Part shown: positions 23,601 through 35,765 of the stretch, in pieces
How the letters are laid out: every line of letters starts with the position of its first letter
Numbering within the stretch: the stretch's first letter is position 1
DNA from: Neurospora intermedia
Lineage: Eukaryota; Ascomycota; Sordariomycetes; Sordariales; Sordariaceae
Length of the DNA: 64,000 bases
Assembly (NCBI GenBank): GCA_037102815.1
Contig: BTPP01000002.1
Coordinates: 4,216,001 to 4,280,000, forward strand
Reading direction: 5' to 3'
Position numbers and translations under genes: made by a program
Notes under the pieces: generated by a model
Databases searched by the model: none
What the model saw: the letters and a program-made list of their open reading frames with translations, nothing else
Told to the model about the DNA's origin: nothing

Positions 23601-26600
23601 TTATTCACTCATTTCTTCCTCCTCTTCCTCTTCCTCTTCCTCTTCTTGTCCCTCTCCTTCATCCTCCTCTCCATCTTCCCTCTTCTCCCTAACCCACGCC
23701 TTCCAATCAACCCTCTCCCTTTCCACCCCTTCCCACTCATCCCATCCCCTCTCCTTTTCCTTGGTACCTTCCCCAAACGCCGCCCCCAGTCCACAAAGAT
23801 GTCTCATGGTCGGCCGCCCATGCGGACAATTCCACGGCTTCTCCATCTCGCCCATATGCCTTACCACCTTCTCCATCTGCGGTCGACTCAACGCCCGTCC
23901 GATCATGATGCTGCTCCTGCACGCTCTCATGGCAAACATCTTTCTCACTTTGGAAGGCCTCGGTATCGCCGTGGTGGCGCTCGAAGTCGGGTTATCCCCC
24001 AGCAGGAAGATCAGTTCCTCCAAATCTGCTACGCCGAAAGTCGTCTCGCGCGAAAGGGGAAGAGATAAAAGCTGGCAGCGAGAACCGACAGCGGACTCGC
24101 CTGAGGTATCGACGCGCACTTGGAACCCGTTGGCCGCGAGCGCAGGTAGGTGTTCGAGGATGATTTCTTCTTCGACGGCGGTGAGGGTCAGCGGTTTGGG
24201 CTGGACGAGACGCTGGGATTGCACGGTGGTGATAGATTGGAGGCGCTCAAAGTTGTACTTTTCGTCCGAGGCATGTTGGTCGATGATGAAGAGTTCATCG
24301 TCTTCCTGAGTGGTGGCAGCGGGGCTTTGTTGAGTTGGGGAATGTTCTGATGAATGAGAAGAGGAAGCTTCCCTGACGGCAATGATGAAGCCGAGATTGA
24401 ACTGGCCGACGATTTTCATTTTGGCAAAGTCGGATTTGGATATTTTGAGGGAGAGTTTCTCTTCGGCGTCGGCAGCGTCGAGACCTATGGTTGGTTTCCC
24501 ATCGCTGCTCTCTTGTGTAGACGAGGTAGCTGTGCCCGCTCTCGGTAGATACTTTGCCCAGGTTTCCATACGAGAACGGATGTCGCCTTCGCTTGTCTTT
24601 AGACGTTGGATAAGGTTGAAAGTCAAGTCTTTCCGTTTCAGTCGTCCTTTCACGAAACTCTGAGATCGCTTTTCGCCCTCTTCAGTGGGCTCATTTGCTT
24701 TTTTCTCAGCTGCTTTGATCATTTCTTGCACCTTCTTCTCTTCTCTAGCCTTCTTCTCGTCTTCATCAATGTACTCCTCGTCATCGTCGCCATGATGACA
24801 ACACTCGGAAGGTGCATCTTCTGAATGTTCAACTTCGCCATTATCATCACCCTCCGCCACACTTTGAGTGGTCTGGCCACTGATGGGACCATTGCCCTCT
24901 TCATCAGCTGGGCCATTTTCACGAGCTGAGTGTTCAGCTTGTTCGTCAACATCATCATACTCAACTGCGGGCGCATCTTTCGTTTGGCTCACGAAAAGTG
25001 CTTCCTCATCGGAATCCACTCCTTTCTCTTCCTCATCGACCATTTCCACATCCTCAATCGTCATTTCGAGGTCCTTTGGTACCCCGCGAGATGCACCACC
25101 CGAAGCAGAAAACAGCTGGGTCAAACGGCCACCGAAAGAAGGCACGGGCACGGTCCTAACCCCTTTCGTTGGGGAATTCCCAAGACTGACTGACCTCATG
25201 CCCTCCGACAGTCGGGACCTTTTATTGGACGAACCAATGACGCTGGTGATGGAATGACCGCCAATAGTGATCGTTGCCACCTCCTCTTGTGCTGACCTTT
25301 TCGGTGGACGTGGTATTGACAAGAGGCTTCCTTTTGGAATAGGTGGCTGAGATGGGGGTGGAATGGATGACATTGGCAGTTCTTCTCTATCCATTTCCAT
25401 ATCATCGACCACGTCCTGAGTCATCGAATTGTCCTCCACGTCTTGGTTGTCTTCTGCAGTATCCTGTTCGGCGTCCGACTCGGCGTCCTTTGTGTCATAT
25501 CTTCCAGCCATTTTCGGAGATTGTGGCACCTTTTCGACAGGCGATTTCTCCCTTCTGCTGTCACTCGCGTTGATAGCAGCTGAAACTGATTGTTTCCGGG
25601 CCTCAGACTTTCGCTCAAGCCACCGGGCGAGTAGGTTTGACGCCTGTGTGTTAGCAGGTGTTGATCTGGATTGCCCAGCCTTCGTTTCCGAACCAGTAGA
25701 TAAAGTATTTGGCGCGTTATCTTCATCGCTGGCGGCCTCATCCGAGTCCTCATTGACAGCACACCTAGTTTCCCTGTTGCCCTCTGGTCCGTTTTCAGGT
25801 CTACTTGTAGGCAGAGAACTGCCCGGTTCTTCCGATGCATCTCTGCTATCTTTCCCTCGAGCCGGGGTCAATGACCCCAAAGGGACTGTTGATGGCCCCC
25901 TGAAGGTTGAGCCTTTGAGTGGTTGAGTGTGTGAGACGGGGATTGTGACATCTTGCAACTCAAAAAGCTCTATCAAGGACTCCCTCAAGTTATCCAGCAT
26001 TTGTCCTTGATCGTGAAGTAAGATAGTGCGCTTGTCTGGACTGACATTGACATCATAAAGGTGCGTGTCCAGCTGAATATCAGCAAATATAAAAGGCGAT
26101 TGAGTCGAGTTATATGACCGATAGACCTCATTGAAGACCTTGGCAAACTGAGGCAACCCACACGGTCTTCCATTGACGTAGAACATTTGCCGATCTGGCG
26201 TCTGGCGGCCTTCTCCGTGAGCTGGGCGAGAGATGTGTCCACAAATGCGAACCTCGGTCATGGCGTCGTCGTCCTGAGCGGTCACCTTGGCCAGGAGTCC
26301 AGTATTGGTAGGTTTTAGTTGCAGCCTGAGGTCCATAGCGATCAGGGCAGTCATTGTCTTTATGCCAAAGACGTTGATAATATTTTCTCGGGTGGTGGGG
26401 TTTCCCTTTGTCGAAAACAAGACCATCCGCTTTCCCTTGGTAGGCTGTTGCGACACTGTGAACTTGACGCCGGTTTGAATGCAGGCATACTGGTTAAGCA
26501 GGTTGACCACCTTGCCCCATTCTCGCTTAATGTTTCTTTCGAGCTCGCGGCGGCGGACAGGCAGACTCTTGAACAGGTTTTCGACTGAGACCGTTGTGCC

Positions 26601-27165
26601 TCGCTGACCGGAAACAACACTGGTGCTCTTGAGCTTTCCGGATGTCTCGAACTCAAGTTTGGTGGCCTTTGGCGCCTCTTTCTGGGTGCATGTCACGATG
26701 GTGAAGTGTGACAGGGCGCAAAGGGAGGACAAAGCCTCGCCTCGGAAGCCGAAGGTTTGTAGGGTTGACAGATCATCGTAGTTGGATAGTTTGGAAGTGT
26801 AGTGTTTTAGCGCGATGGATTCATAGTTGCTGGATGATATTCCACTGCCATTATCCTGGACTTCGATCGAATCGAGGCCTTGATTCTTAAATCGGACATC
26901 TGGTGATTTCTTCAGTGTTTGTTTCTATCTCGCACGGACAGATATCTTGCGACATACCGATTGTCGTCGCTCCAGCATCTAGGGCGTTTTCTACGAGTTC
27001 TTTGGCTACGGAGCAAAGGTCAACGATGACTTGACCAGATTGGATCTGATGGATCTGGAGGACGGAAAAGCAAGATCAGTTGAACTTTCTTTGTGCCGGG
27101 CTACCATTTGAAAGTAGGCGAACCGTGCTCGGATCAATAGCCTTGATGGCGCCATCTGAGGCCAT
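23601..27165 (-). CDS. PMS1: PMS1, MutL-type DNA mismatch repair endonuclease subunit
   Basis: Three exons: 27124-27165, 26958-27054 and 23601-26899, joined by GT-AG introns in phase, giving 1,145 residues. The N-terminal GHKL ATPase is complete: the ENALDAG segment is in exon 2, DNGSG and GFRGEALSS at the start of exon 3. A long acidic, poorly conserved linker follows. The C-terminal dimerisation/endonuclease domain holds [12 protein letters not shown] near residue 919 (the DQHAxxExxxxE metal-binding motif), ACRSSIM near 1,040 and CPHGRPT near 1,070. PMS1 pairs with MLH1 (MutL-alpha) and nicks the new strand after mismatch recognition in the nucleus. Unusual: about 70 residues follow CPHGRPT, ending in an almost pure Glu run. 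The gene ends 228 bp from the retrotransposon target site. Confidence 0.96.
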
Positions 27166-27539
27166 TCTATTCCCAAACCTGATATTTATGCTATACAGAG
27201 CTCATTGATCTTGGTCGGTGGATAATTGAACAATTCGATATCCAGGTTTGGGACGGGTTTAGGTTGGAGTTACTGTCGTCACTGCATGGCTGGACATGTC
27301 GGAGATACCCGACCGTGATGGAGGTTTTGTTTGGGAGACGTGACGGCTGCCTACCAGGATATGCCCACGCGTAAAGTGGTTGTGGCTTGGCGCGTTTTAG
27401 CGGTGGATCCACAGCGTAAGATACGCCAAAGTTACGCCATGTCAGTCTACTGTGCCACAGCGCATCAACCCCACTGCACCATGCAAAGCTGCCCCTAAGC
27501 GCTAGTCAGAATTAGGTAGCCGCTTCCTGTCTACAAATT

Positions 27540-27746
27540 CTAAACTTTGACCTCGTCGATGTCGTCGTTCCAGCAGACATATTTCTGGTCCTTCAATGCC
27601 GTGAGGATCCATTTTCGTGTATGATCCTCATCGATTATTTGAGCAATTAGAATGGGAGGCCTCTCACTCTGCCCATCCTCACATTGCGGTTTTCTAATCG
27701 AGCAACTTTGGCTGTCAATCTTGACCGGCTGGGTGGGTGGTACGCC
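27540..27746 (-). pseudogene. Unrecognised coding-like fragment, possibly a terminal exon
   Basis: On the minus strand, 68 codons are open before a TAG stop at 27,540-27,542. There is no ATG in the frame. The residue pattern looks like real protein: a hydrophobic strand (PPILIAQIIDE), a basic helix (HTRKWILTALKDQ), then YVCWNDDIDEVKV at the end. Upstream DNA in another frame continues with a Cys/His-rich segment (CCHCAVSNGHGWRFGNDP) that would join after a frameshift or intron. I do not recognise the family. It may be the last exon of a small unannotated gene or a decayed gene tail; transcript evidence would be needed to tell. Confidence 0.3.
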
Positions 27747-28888
27747 TCATGATCGTCAGGGTCATTGCCAAACCTCCACCCATGCCCGTTCGATACCGCG
27801 CAATGGCAGCACATCACTTCCTTTTGTTCTTTTCTTTCCGTGTTTTGAAGCCTTTCATCTGAGTTTCTTACACAGTAATGTTGACGAGCTACAGGGCAGA
27901 TAACTCGGATTCACCAACTGCATGAGAACGGATCATTCTCTCTGACAACAAGTTCGGATAGGGACTGAGAAAGAGCTGTGCCGCAATAAACTCGCTAAAC
28001 AGCAGCCATCAACTGAAACGTGTGGAAGTGGTTGGATGACGTTATGTGCAGTTCTTGGCAGGACGGCTGACTTCCGTTCATCTTCTGCGTACCCCAGCAC
28101 TCTCGACCTTACAAAGACGTGGGCGTCACCACTGTCTTGAACTTGACAAGCGCCGGAGCTGAGCTCTGAGTGAGGAGAGAGGAGATAAGGTCCCGTCAAT
28201 TCTGACGGTTAGCCGCCCCAAAGAACCCAGGCCGCCGACCAGTTCACGAGAACCGAGTGGCCAAACTACCAGTCGCACCGATATGTGCCAGGATGCGTGC
28301 CAAGTTGTCGAGACGTCAAAAGCGCCCTACAAGGTTGGAAGTTGAAGCTCAATAGATAAGGTAAGGCAAATCCGGGACGATAACAGCTTCAGATGCGCCT
28401 CTATCGTTGCTTTTGGCAACCCGGCGTTGGGAGACCGGCGAATGGATTGATGGCTGCTTCGTATTCATCCGATCGAGGCCAGCCAACAAAACACGAGACA
28501 ATGGGCGGGCGTTGCCGTGCGGTACCATAAGTGGCCGTGGAAGTATAACCTATTTCTGGGAGGTTTATGAGGACCTGATCACGGAATATGATCACAGACG
28601 GTGAGAAGTACGACGCTGACCGGTTTTTGAAGCGCAATCACCAGGAATTAATATGCAATTCCACATACGAGCTGCAAGATAGAGGAGGGTGTTCGCTATG
28701 GTGTTGCAGTTTCGGTCATCCAACCCCCCAATCCTCCCAGTCGAAAACCGGGCTGACGACAACGGGCACTCGCGTAGCTGTTCTGGCCTCGGCTGGCTCA
28801 CCTGCTGCCTGCGTAGAGCATATCGCAGCCATTTACAGTCCGTTCGTCATGACGAAAGATGTCTTGGCGGGTTAGTCGAATGTCATTG

Positions 28889-28909
28889 TTTTTTTTTTTT
28901 TTTTTTTTT
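28889..28909. repeat. 21-bp poly-T tract
   Basis: An uninterrupted T run in the PMS1-BST1 gap. It is probably a promoter-type dT tract or microsatellite; no retrocopy is recognisable beside it. Confidence 0.7.
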
Positions 28910-30648
28910 CTTTGAAGCAGCTCGCCGCAAAGAGAGAAGGCCAGAAAAAGAACGCATCCGGCCCTCTCCGCTGCAAGGACCGAAACTCGCAATGGCACTG
29001 TGATTGCCTTGTCTGTACGTACCTTACAAGGTAAAGATCGCATCACTTCTAACCCACTCTGCATCAGGCGTATGGAGACAAGTTGTTTTTGTCCGTTTCA
29101 AAAAGCCCGGCATTGGCCTTGCCAACTTCTGGGGGATCAAGGTGACAAGATCCACCATTTGCCCCCTCTCATTCATCACCTACCTATAAGGGATATGATG
29201 TGTTTGAATGTTTCGATATATCATTACATTGCCTTGGTAATAATTCAAGTTCTATCGTACCGTGATCCTGGACCATGGTTTCTTTCTGCGGTACAGTCGA
29301 TCGGGACATTGATGCATCACGCAAGAGCAATCCGCTGCGACCCACTGCCATTCATTCACTGTGCTGCTACCCACAGAAAAAGAAAAACATACAGACAGGC
29401 AACTCCCTGATTCCAATCTGTCGAATGAGAAGAGTGTGTCGAATCACGTCAAAACATTTCGGCCCGCAGCGAGGCTAGATTGTCGTGGGCTCGCGGAGGA
29501 CGCGGAGGGCTGGGGCTGGCGGGCTGGGCGGGCGGGCAAGCACCGAAAGACCGCTGAATGACGAACCCCAATCGTCCGGGCCCTTGTCTCCATGGGATTG
29601 AGCCTTCAGGAGACGGCTGATTGGCTGGTGAGGATTGGAAACCCCCAAATCTCTCAAGTTCCTGAAGGGGGAGTCGAGCGGGTGTCCAAGGATTTTGCTG
29701 CGAAATCCCACGGGAGCCCACTGTGAGCCCACTGAGCCCGCAACCCCAAAATGCTTAGTTTTCCTTAGCTTCGGCTTTTTCTTTCAGTCGCGTTCCCATC
29801 CGGGCGATAACTACCTAACATCTTCCTCTTCTTTTACTCCTACTCCCGCCTCCCGCCTTTGCTCTCCTTTTCTTCCTTTTTGTCGCTTCTGGTCCCGCGC
29901 CTCTGGAAAATGAGATTGGGGTAATGTGCTACCTGAGCCTTGTCCCTGTCCTCGAGCGCCGAAGAATAGACTAGACGACAGAGATCCGATAGATTGTCAC
30001 TCGGCGCATGGACATCGGTCCATTTGACACCTGCAGAGAGCCCAGGTACCTCGACACAGGTAGAGCCTGCCCACTCACAGGAAGCACGGGCAGCTGGAAC
30101 TGGACCAGTCGAATCGAATCCCAACGCCATTTCCCCTTCGCGCTTGCAATCGCCTCCATTGATTGACGAGTAGGGAACTTCCATCGGCTGTCGGCCCCGT
30201 ACTTGGCAACACCCTTCCCTCAACTTTACTCCAACTTCCGCCTTTGCAGATTCGCGTTTCGACATTGTAGAGATTCGACACTCTCGGAGCTGAGGCTCTT
30301 GTCCGTGAGCCCATCCATACCTCTTATCTCCCTCCACTCCCGAACGACCGGGCCACTGTCAAACATCCGATCTCCTCCCGACTTGGCTAAGCCTGCAGTA
30401 GCATTTTGTCTTGCATACGCCTCACCTGCCTGCTGGAGCCAACCGCATGCCACGACTCTGGAGCAGAGGCGACATCACACCAAATAAACTACCCGAAGAT
30501 CAGAGGAAGAAAAAAAAAAAAGTCAGACCTTAAGAGCCACCCACCCGCGACACTGGCTGCGCTCTGCGCTTCCGACCAACCTACCCTGACCCGTTCGTTA
30601 CCTGTTGTGGCACACCCAAGACCGCCCGCCACTGGCACCAACCCTGGA

Positions 30649-33600
30649 ATGAGGACTCGGCTAGCTGGAACCTCAGAAGACGGCCATCTATGTCCTGTCG
30701 AGGCTCCTTTTCCCAATGTCGACTTCCTACTACACCAACAACTCCAGCAGGAGCAAGACGTGTACGCAAACTCGACAACAAACGCGACCGCATCCCCGCC
30801 GATAGCGCCCACATCAGTCCTTCCGCGACCCTCGCGACCCTCGCAGTCCTCGGCCGCCGAACGAACTAGTCCCGAGTCGCCCTCTGTGCGCCAGTCCCCT
30901 ACCAAGCGCGATCGTAATCCCGGCCCTTCCTCTATCTCCGGCGCCGGTCCGTTGAATCTCGAGCACCAGTCTCCTTCTCAACAATCGCAAAACCAACAGC
31001 AACAACAACAACAACAACAACAGCAGTCTTTCTACGCACGAAGTAGGCGGTCCGGCAACTTCAATTGGAAACTGTCACACTCTCGGAATGGATCAATAGA
31101 GAAGCCTCCCCCCTCCTTCTTCTCTTCCTCCTTTTCACACTCGCCCTCCACTCCACCGCTCTCCCTCGGAGCCCCTGCGAACGGGGCCGCCCATTCAAAA
31201 GAGATGGAAAAGGAAGAGGAGCAAAAATTTGTTGGCAAGCGACCGAGGATACGAAGTCCATGGGCCATCACATTCGTGACCCTGCTCATCTCGATTCTGG
31301 GTATCGGCTTTCTGGCCCTCGTCCTGAATTCGTCCTTCACGCGACACATTGATCCCAAGGGTTGCCGCATGTCGTACATGCGCCCTGGCTACGCTAAGTT
31401 TGACGATTTCGACACGGAACATACTCGTTTCGCAAGCAAATACTCGCTATACCTTTATCGCGAACTGGGCATTGAGAATGATGCAAAGGTATGGGATGAA
31501 AGACCTTTTAGTGTACCATTTCCTCCCCCCTTTTTGCTTACTTTGCCTCTGTAGGTCAGGGGTGTTCCCGTCCTCTTCATCCCCGGAAACGCCGGTAGCT
31601 ACAAGCAAGTTCGACCGATTGCCGCTGAAGCCGCCAATTACTTTCACGATGTATTACAACAAGACGAATCTGCTGTCAAGGCTGGTGCTCGAAGCCTCGA
31701 CTTCTTCACAGTCGACTTCAACGAGGACATTACTGCCTTCCATGGCCAGACCCTGCTCGACCAAGCCGAGTACCTGAACGAAGCGATACGATATATCCTT
31801 TCGCTTTACCTTGATCGAACTCGCTCCGACCGAGACCCCAACCTGCCAGATCCGACATCAGTTATAGTCTTGGGTCACTCAATGGGTGGTGTAGTTGCCA
31901 GGACCATGCTCATCATGCCCAATTACCAGGCCAATTCCATCAACACCATCATTACCATGTCCGCCCCGCATGCTCGCCCCCCGGTTTCTTTCGACAGTGA
32001 GATTGTCAAGACGTACAAGGATATCAATGACTACTGGAGGCGCGCATACTCCCAACAATGGGCCAACAACAACCCTTTGTGGCACGTCACTTTGGTTTCC
32101 ATTGCGGGCGGTGGTTTGGATACCGTTGTGCCATCGGATTACGCCAGCGTCGAATCACTTGTCCCCGATACGCATGGCTTTACCGTGTTCACTACGAGCA
32201 TCCCAAACGTATGGACGAGCATGGATCATGCGGCAATCTTATGGTGCGATCAGTTCCGCAAGGCTTTGGTAAAGGCAATTTTCGACGTCGTGGACGTCAA
32301 CAGAGCTGCCCAGACGAAGCCAAGGGCCGACAGAATGAGGGTCTTCAAGAGGTGGTTTCTTACAGGAATGGAGGAGGTGGCGGAGAAAATCGTGCCGTCC
32401 AAGGATCCTTCGACGCTGCTTACTCTTGAGGACAACCTGAGTTCCGTGATTGCGCAAGGGGAGCGCTTGGTGTTGAGGAGTCTGGGCGCGAGCGGCGCAG
32501 TGCGCGCTCATCTCTTGCCCATCCCTCCGTCAGGATCGCCTGAAGCAAAGCGCTTTACCCTCTTAACCGACCACAAACTGGATGTTTCCAGCGAAAGCGG
32601 GAGGCTGGAGGTTTTGTTCTGCAGTGTATTCCCAATGCAGCCTGGCCAGGCTGTAGCAGGCTTTGCGGCTCAGATTAACCTTGCTGGGGACAGTAGCGCT
32701 TCCACAAGGTTGGCGTGTAACAATGCGGCCTCGGATGTTGTTACTCTCCCAGCATCCCTTCGATCGTCGCAGTATCCCTTCTCTAAAGAAGGGGAGCCCC
32801 CGAAAACGCATTTCTCATATCTTCAGTATGACGTTGAGGATATCGCTGAGCATCAGTACGTTGCTGTAATCGAGAAGGCCCATACTCCGACCCCAGGCTT
32901 TGTGGTCGCCGAATTTAGCGATGTTTCTCAGTCACATCGTACAAGGCATATCAGTCTTCGGCGGCTCCTCGCTTTCGGCATGAAATTTCGCCTCCCCTCC
33001 TCGCGGCCGATGGTCTCCGAACTCAAGGTTCCCACTATGCAGTCAAGTCTGTTGGCATACAATCTGGAAATTAGCGAGCAAAACTGTGGTAAACAACAGG
33101 AGCTCTTCGCCCCGTTGATTCGACAGTATCTGACGGAACCGTACGAGTCCAAGTTCTTCGTTAACGCAAGGGAAGCTGCAGTGAGCATTCATGGCGTGGC
33201 GCCGTACGTGCCTCCGCCACTGAAGAGCAGATCAACGGAGGATGGCCTCAGTTTCCAGTTTTGGACTGATCCGACCTGCGCCTCCAACATCAATATCAAG
33301 ATGAGCATTGATGTCATGGGCAGTCTGGGCAAACTCTATATGCGATACCGGACGGTATTTGCTGCGTTCCCACTGCTGGTGGTTACTCTGGTCCTGCGCA
33401 AGCAGTTCCGCATCTATGACACTACTGGCGTATTCATCTCTTTCTCTGAGAGTTTAGATCTGTGCTTGAGGCAGTCGATTCCCTTGGTTCTTGCCTTTCT
33501 CACGTTTCTGTCCCTGTTCATCTGGAACTCGTCATCGTCGACAACTGCAAACATTTGGAACTGGGCCAATGTCACATCTGGCGCGATTGACTTTCACCAG

Positions 33601-34461
33601 AACGACCTCCTCATTGGAACACAAGATCCTTTCTTCTGGTTCTTGATACCGGTAATTGGGCTCATCTGTGTTGGAATCTGCACCGTGTTCAACTACATGA
33701 CTCTCACCCTTGTACACGTTTTGAGTACAGCTGTCAGCCTCTTGAGCTTCCGGCCTGGGTGGATTCGCAACGATGAAAGACGCAAAGCCCTGCCGCTCCC
33801 TGCGTTCTATCCGACATCACCAAGGCGGCGAATGGTCACCACCGCCATCTTGCTAGTCCTCGTTTCGACTCTGATCCCTTATCAGTTTGCATACTTGGTG
33901 TGTTGCTTAGTACAGCTGACCACCACGGTCCGGGCACAAAGACTCGCCTCAGACCTAAGATCAGCCGCCAACTCCAACTTTTACAACTACGTCCACTCCA
34001 TTCTTCTGCTTATGCTTTGGATCCTTCCCATCAACCTCCCCATCTTGGTGGTCTGGATCCATAACTTGGCGGTTCACTGGCTCACCCCCTTCTCTTCTCA
34101 TCATAATGTCCTATCTATTATGCCCTTCATCATTCTCGTGGAAACGTTGACCACGGGCAAGATGGTCCCCAGAGTAAATAGCCGATTCAAGCACTTCACT
34201 AGTGTCCTGCTATTTGGTATCGCCCTCTACGCCGCCATCTACGGCGTTTCATACGCCTACATGCTGCACTATTTGGTCAACCTGGTAGCCGCCTGGCTGG
34301 CCATCGTTCACTCGACATCGGACAATTGGTCGGTACTTTCTGGCATAAAACACATCAGCTGCACCCTGTTCGATGCGGGAAATACCAACAATGTCGGCGG
34401 CGTTAATGGCACTAATAACACAATGCTTGCCGAGGACTGTAAAATGAGAAAGGAGCCATGA
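30649..34461 (+). CDS. BST1: GPI inositol-deacylase (PGAP1/BST1)
   Basis: Two exons: 30649-31488 and 31555-34461, with a 66-bp GT-AG intron, giving 1,248 residues. The first in-frame ATG is at 30,649. Residues 1-200 are disordered, rich in Ser, Pro and Gln, with a CAA-repeat-coded Gln run near residues 117-125. A membrane segment lies at about 203-226. The alpha/beta-hydrolase domain follows, with the FIPGNAGSYKQ strand-turn and the nucleophile elbow GHSMGG (Ser389). Several hydrophobic segments fill the C-terminal third from about residue 880. The enzyme removes the acyl chain from inositol of newly made GPI anchors in the ER, which promotes export of GPI-anchored proteins and supports ER quality control. 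Nothing in the catalytic region is broken. Confidence 0.95.
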
Positions 34462-35190
34462 CAGAGAGAGAAAGAGGAAACGTAGAAAAAGAAGAAGAAG
34501 AAAGAAGACCGTGGCTTTGATATCACTCATCACATCCCATCCCATCACCAATGACGGATTAATGTCTCCCTACCGTCTACCGTCTCCTGTTGTCCTGTTC
34601 CGCCACGCGTCAAACAACAAACAAGCAAGCAAGCAGAGAGTTCCACACACGCAAGACCGTTATAGACTTATATACTACACATCCCATACATACGTACACA
34701 CATACATACCCCATTTGATACCCCCCACAAAACAACGGGCCGTGGCTGATATCGTTTCAGCACGCGCCTCGTCATTAGTCTTGACCGACTGGCCTTTTTT
34801 TCAACTTGGCTTTTGCTCGCGCGTATTTTGTCTTCCTCTTCCAACTCTCAAAGGGGGAATTGACTACCACTTGTACATATACACATTTATATAACTGTTC
34901 GACGAGTTGGATAAACATCCATCCCCAAAGGGACCAATATGAAGGATGTTAATTGCTATCTCTCGTCTCTCCCCGTTCCTTATCTTGCTGTACGATGTGT
35001 TTCCCTGCTTTGACTCCACATTTCTGGTAATCATGTCCCTAGTCATACCGGTACCAAACGGCATGAAGACCTTTGTCATAACACCGACGCTAGACACCGT
35101 GAAGTCGTGATGTTTCGTCGATGGAAGGGAGATGCAAATCTTTTCAGGGCTTGATAGGGACTTGGTAACTAACCCCACTTCAACAAATAC
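34462..35190. other. Intergenic region between BST1 and tRNA-Val
   Basis: Should include the 3' UTR of BST1, which begins with a purine-rich GAAGAAGAAG stretch. No coding signal seen. Confidence 0.6.
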
Positions 35191-35264
35191 GGTCCGATGG
35201 TGTAGTTGGTTATCACGTCAGTCTAACACACTGAAGGTCCCCAGATCGAGCCTGGGTCGGATCA
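35191..35264 (+). tRNA. tRNA-Val (anticodon AAC), no intron
   Basis: A complete cloverleaf can be folded. The 7-bp acceptor stem pairs GGTCCGA with TCGGATC (one G-U), followed by discriminator A. The D arm contains TAGTTGGTTA. The anticodon arm is TCAGT-CTAACAC-ACTGA, with anticodon AAC. The T arm is CCCAG-ATCGAGC-CTGGG. CCA is not encoded, as expected in eukaryotes. The anticodon A34 would be read as inosine. The first T-loop base is A instead of the usual T, which still fits the B-box consensus GWTCRANNC. A T-run terminator (TATCTTTTTTC) follows about 10 bases later. Confidence 0.95.
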
Positions 35265-35273
35265 ATTGATAAT

Positions 35274-35285
35274 TATCTTTTTTCT
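35274..35285 (+). terminator. RNA polymerase III T-run downstream of tRNA-Val
   Basis: A TCTTTTTTC-type run follows the mature 3' end by about ten bases, the usual Pol III stop. Confidence 0.7.
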
Positions 35286-35765
35286 TTGTCTATCTTTCAA
35301 TGTCAATATCAGAGTCACTTTTGGCATTTCCATGTCAAGTTTTTGTTAGTGTCACGACTTCTCAGTCACCATGCCCAAAATGAGTCGCAGCGGTTTCTTG
35401 GTGGTAGGCCCTGCTCAATCTTTCTGCCGCGGTTTCAACTGGCGATGTTTTTCACCATCAGCTAGTTGCAGTGATATACGACGGATGCTAACAGGCAGTT
35501 CTAATGTCTTTCCCAAAATGAGGTCATTGTGGCTGGTAGCACGATGAAGGACATGTTGTAGACAATCTACTTTTGTACTGCGTTCTCAAAAAGATTAGAT
35601 TTTTCAGCCACGCCTCGTGGGTGATTTTCTTCTGTTCTACGGTATTTTCAACCTCTTATTACGCTACGTCGAATGGTCCATTATCCCGTGCGCAACTCTA
35701 GAGGTATCTACAAACCAGCGAGCCATCTCCCTCACACGCCACAACCGGTCCTTATTTTAACAGAT
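35286..35765. other. Intergenic region between tRNA-Val and CCA1
   Basis: Contains the 3' side of the minus-strand CCA1 gene. No gene seen. Confidence 0.6.

Larger units (their letters stand above)
27166..30648. other. Divergent intergenic region between PMS1 and BST1
   Basis: A 3.5-kb gap between divergent genes, presumably holding both promoters. It contains a 21-T run (28,889-28,909) and, just before BST1, a long pyrimidine-rich leader. An open minus-strand frame at 27,540-27,746 is listed separately. Several other open frames are seen on both strands but none has a motif or splice structure I can defend. Confidence 0.5.

Noticed and set aside
23563-24309. 248-codon plus-strand frame rich in Ser
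   Set aside because: Antisense to the conserved C-terminal domain and Glu run of PMS1; poly-Ser is the reverse reading of the GAA/GAG repeat.
29840-30337. 165-codon minus-strand frame upstream of BST1
   Set aside because: No motif, no splice support, and it overlaps the likely BST1 promoter and 5' UTR; kept as undecided, not annotated.
30406-30648. N-terminal extension of BST1
   Set aside because: The frame is open upstream but contains no ATG before 30,649, and it includes an A-run typical of the leader.
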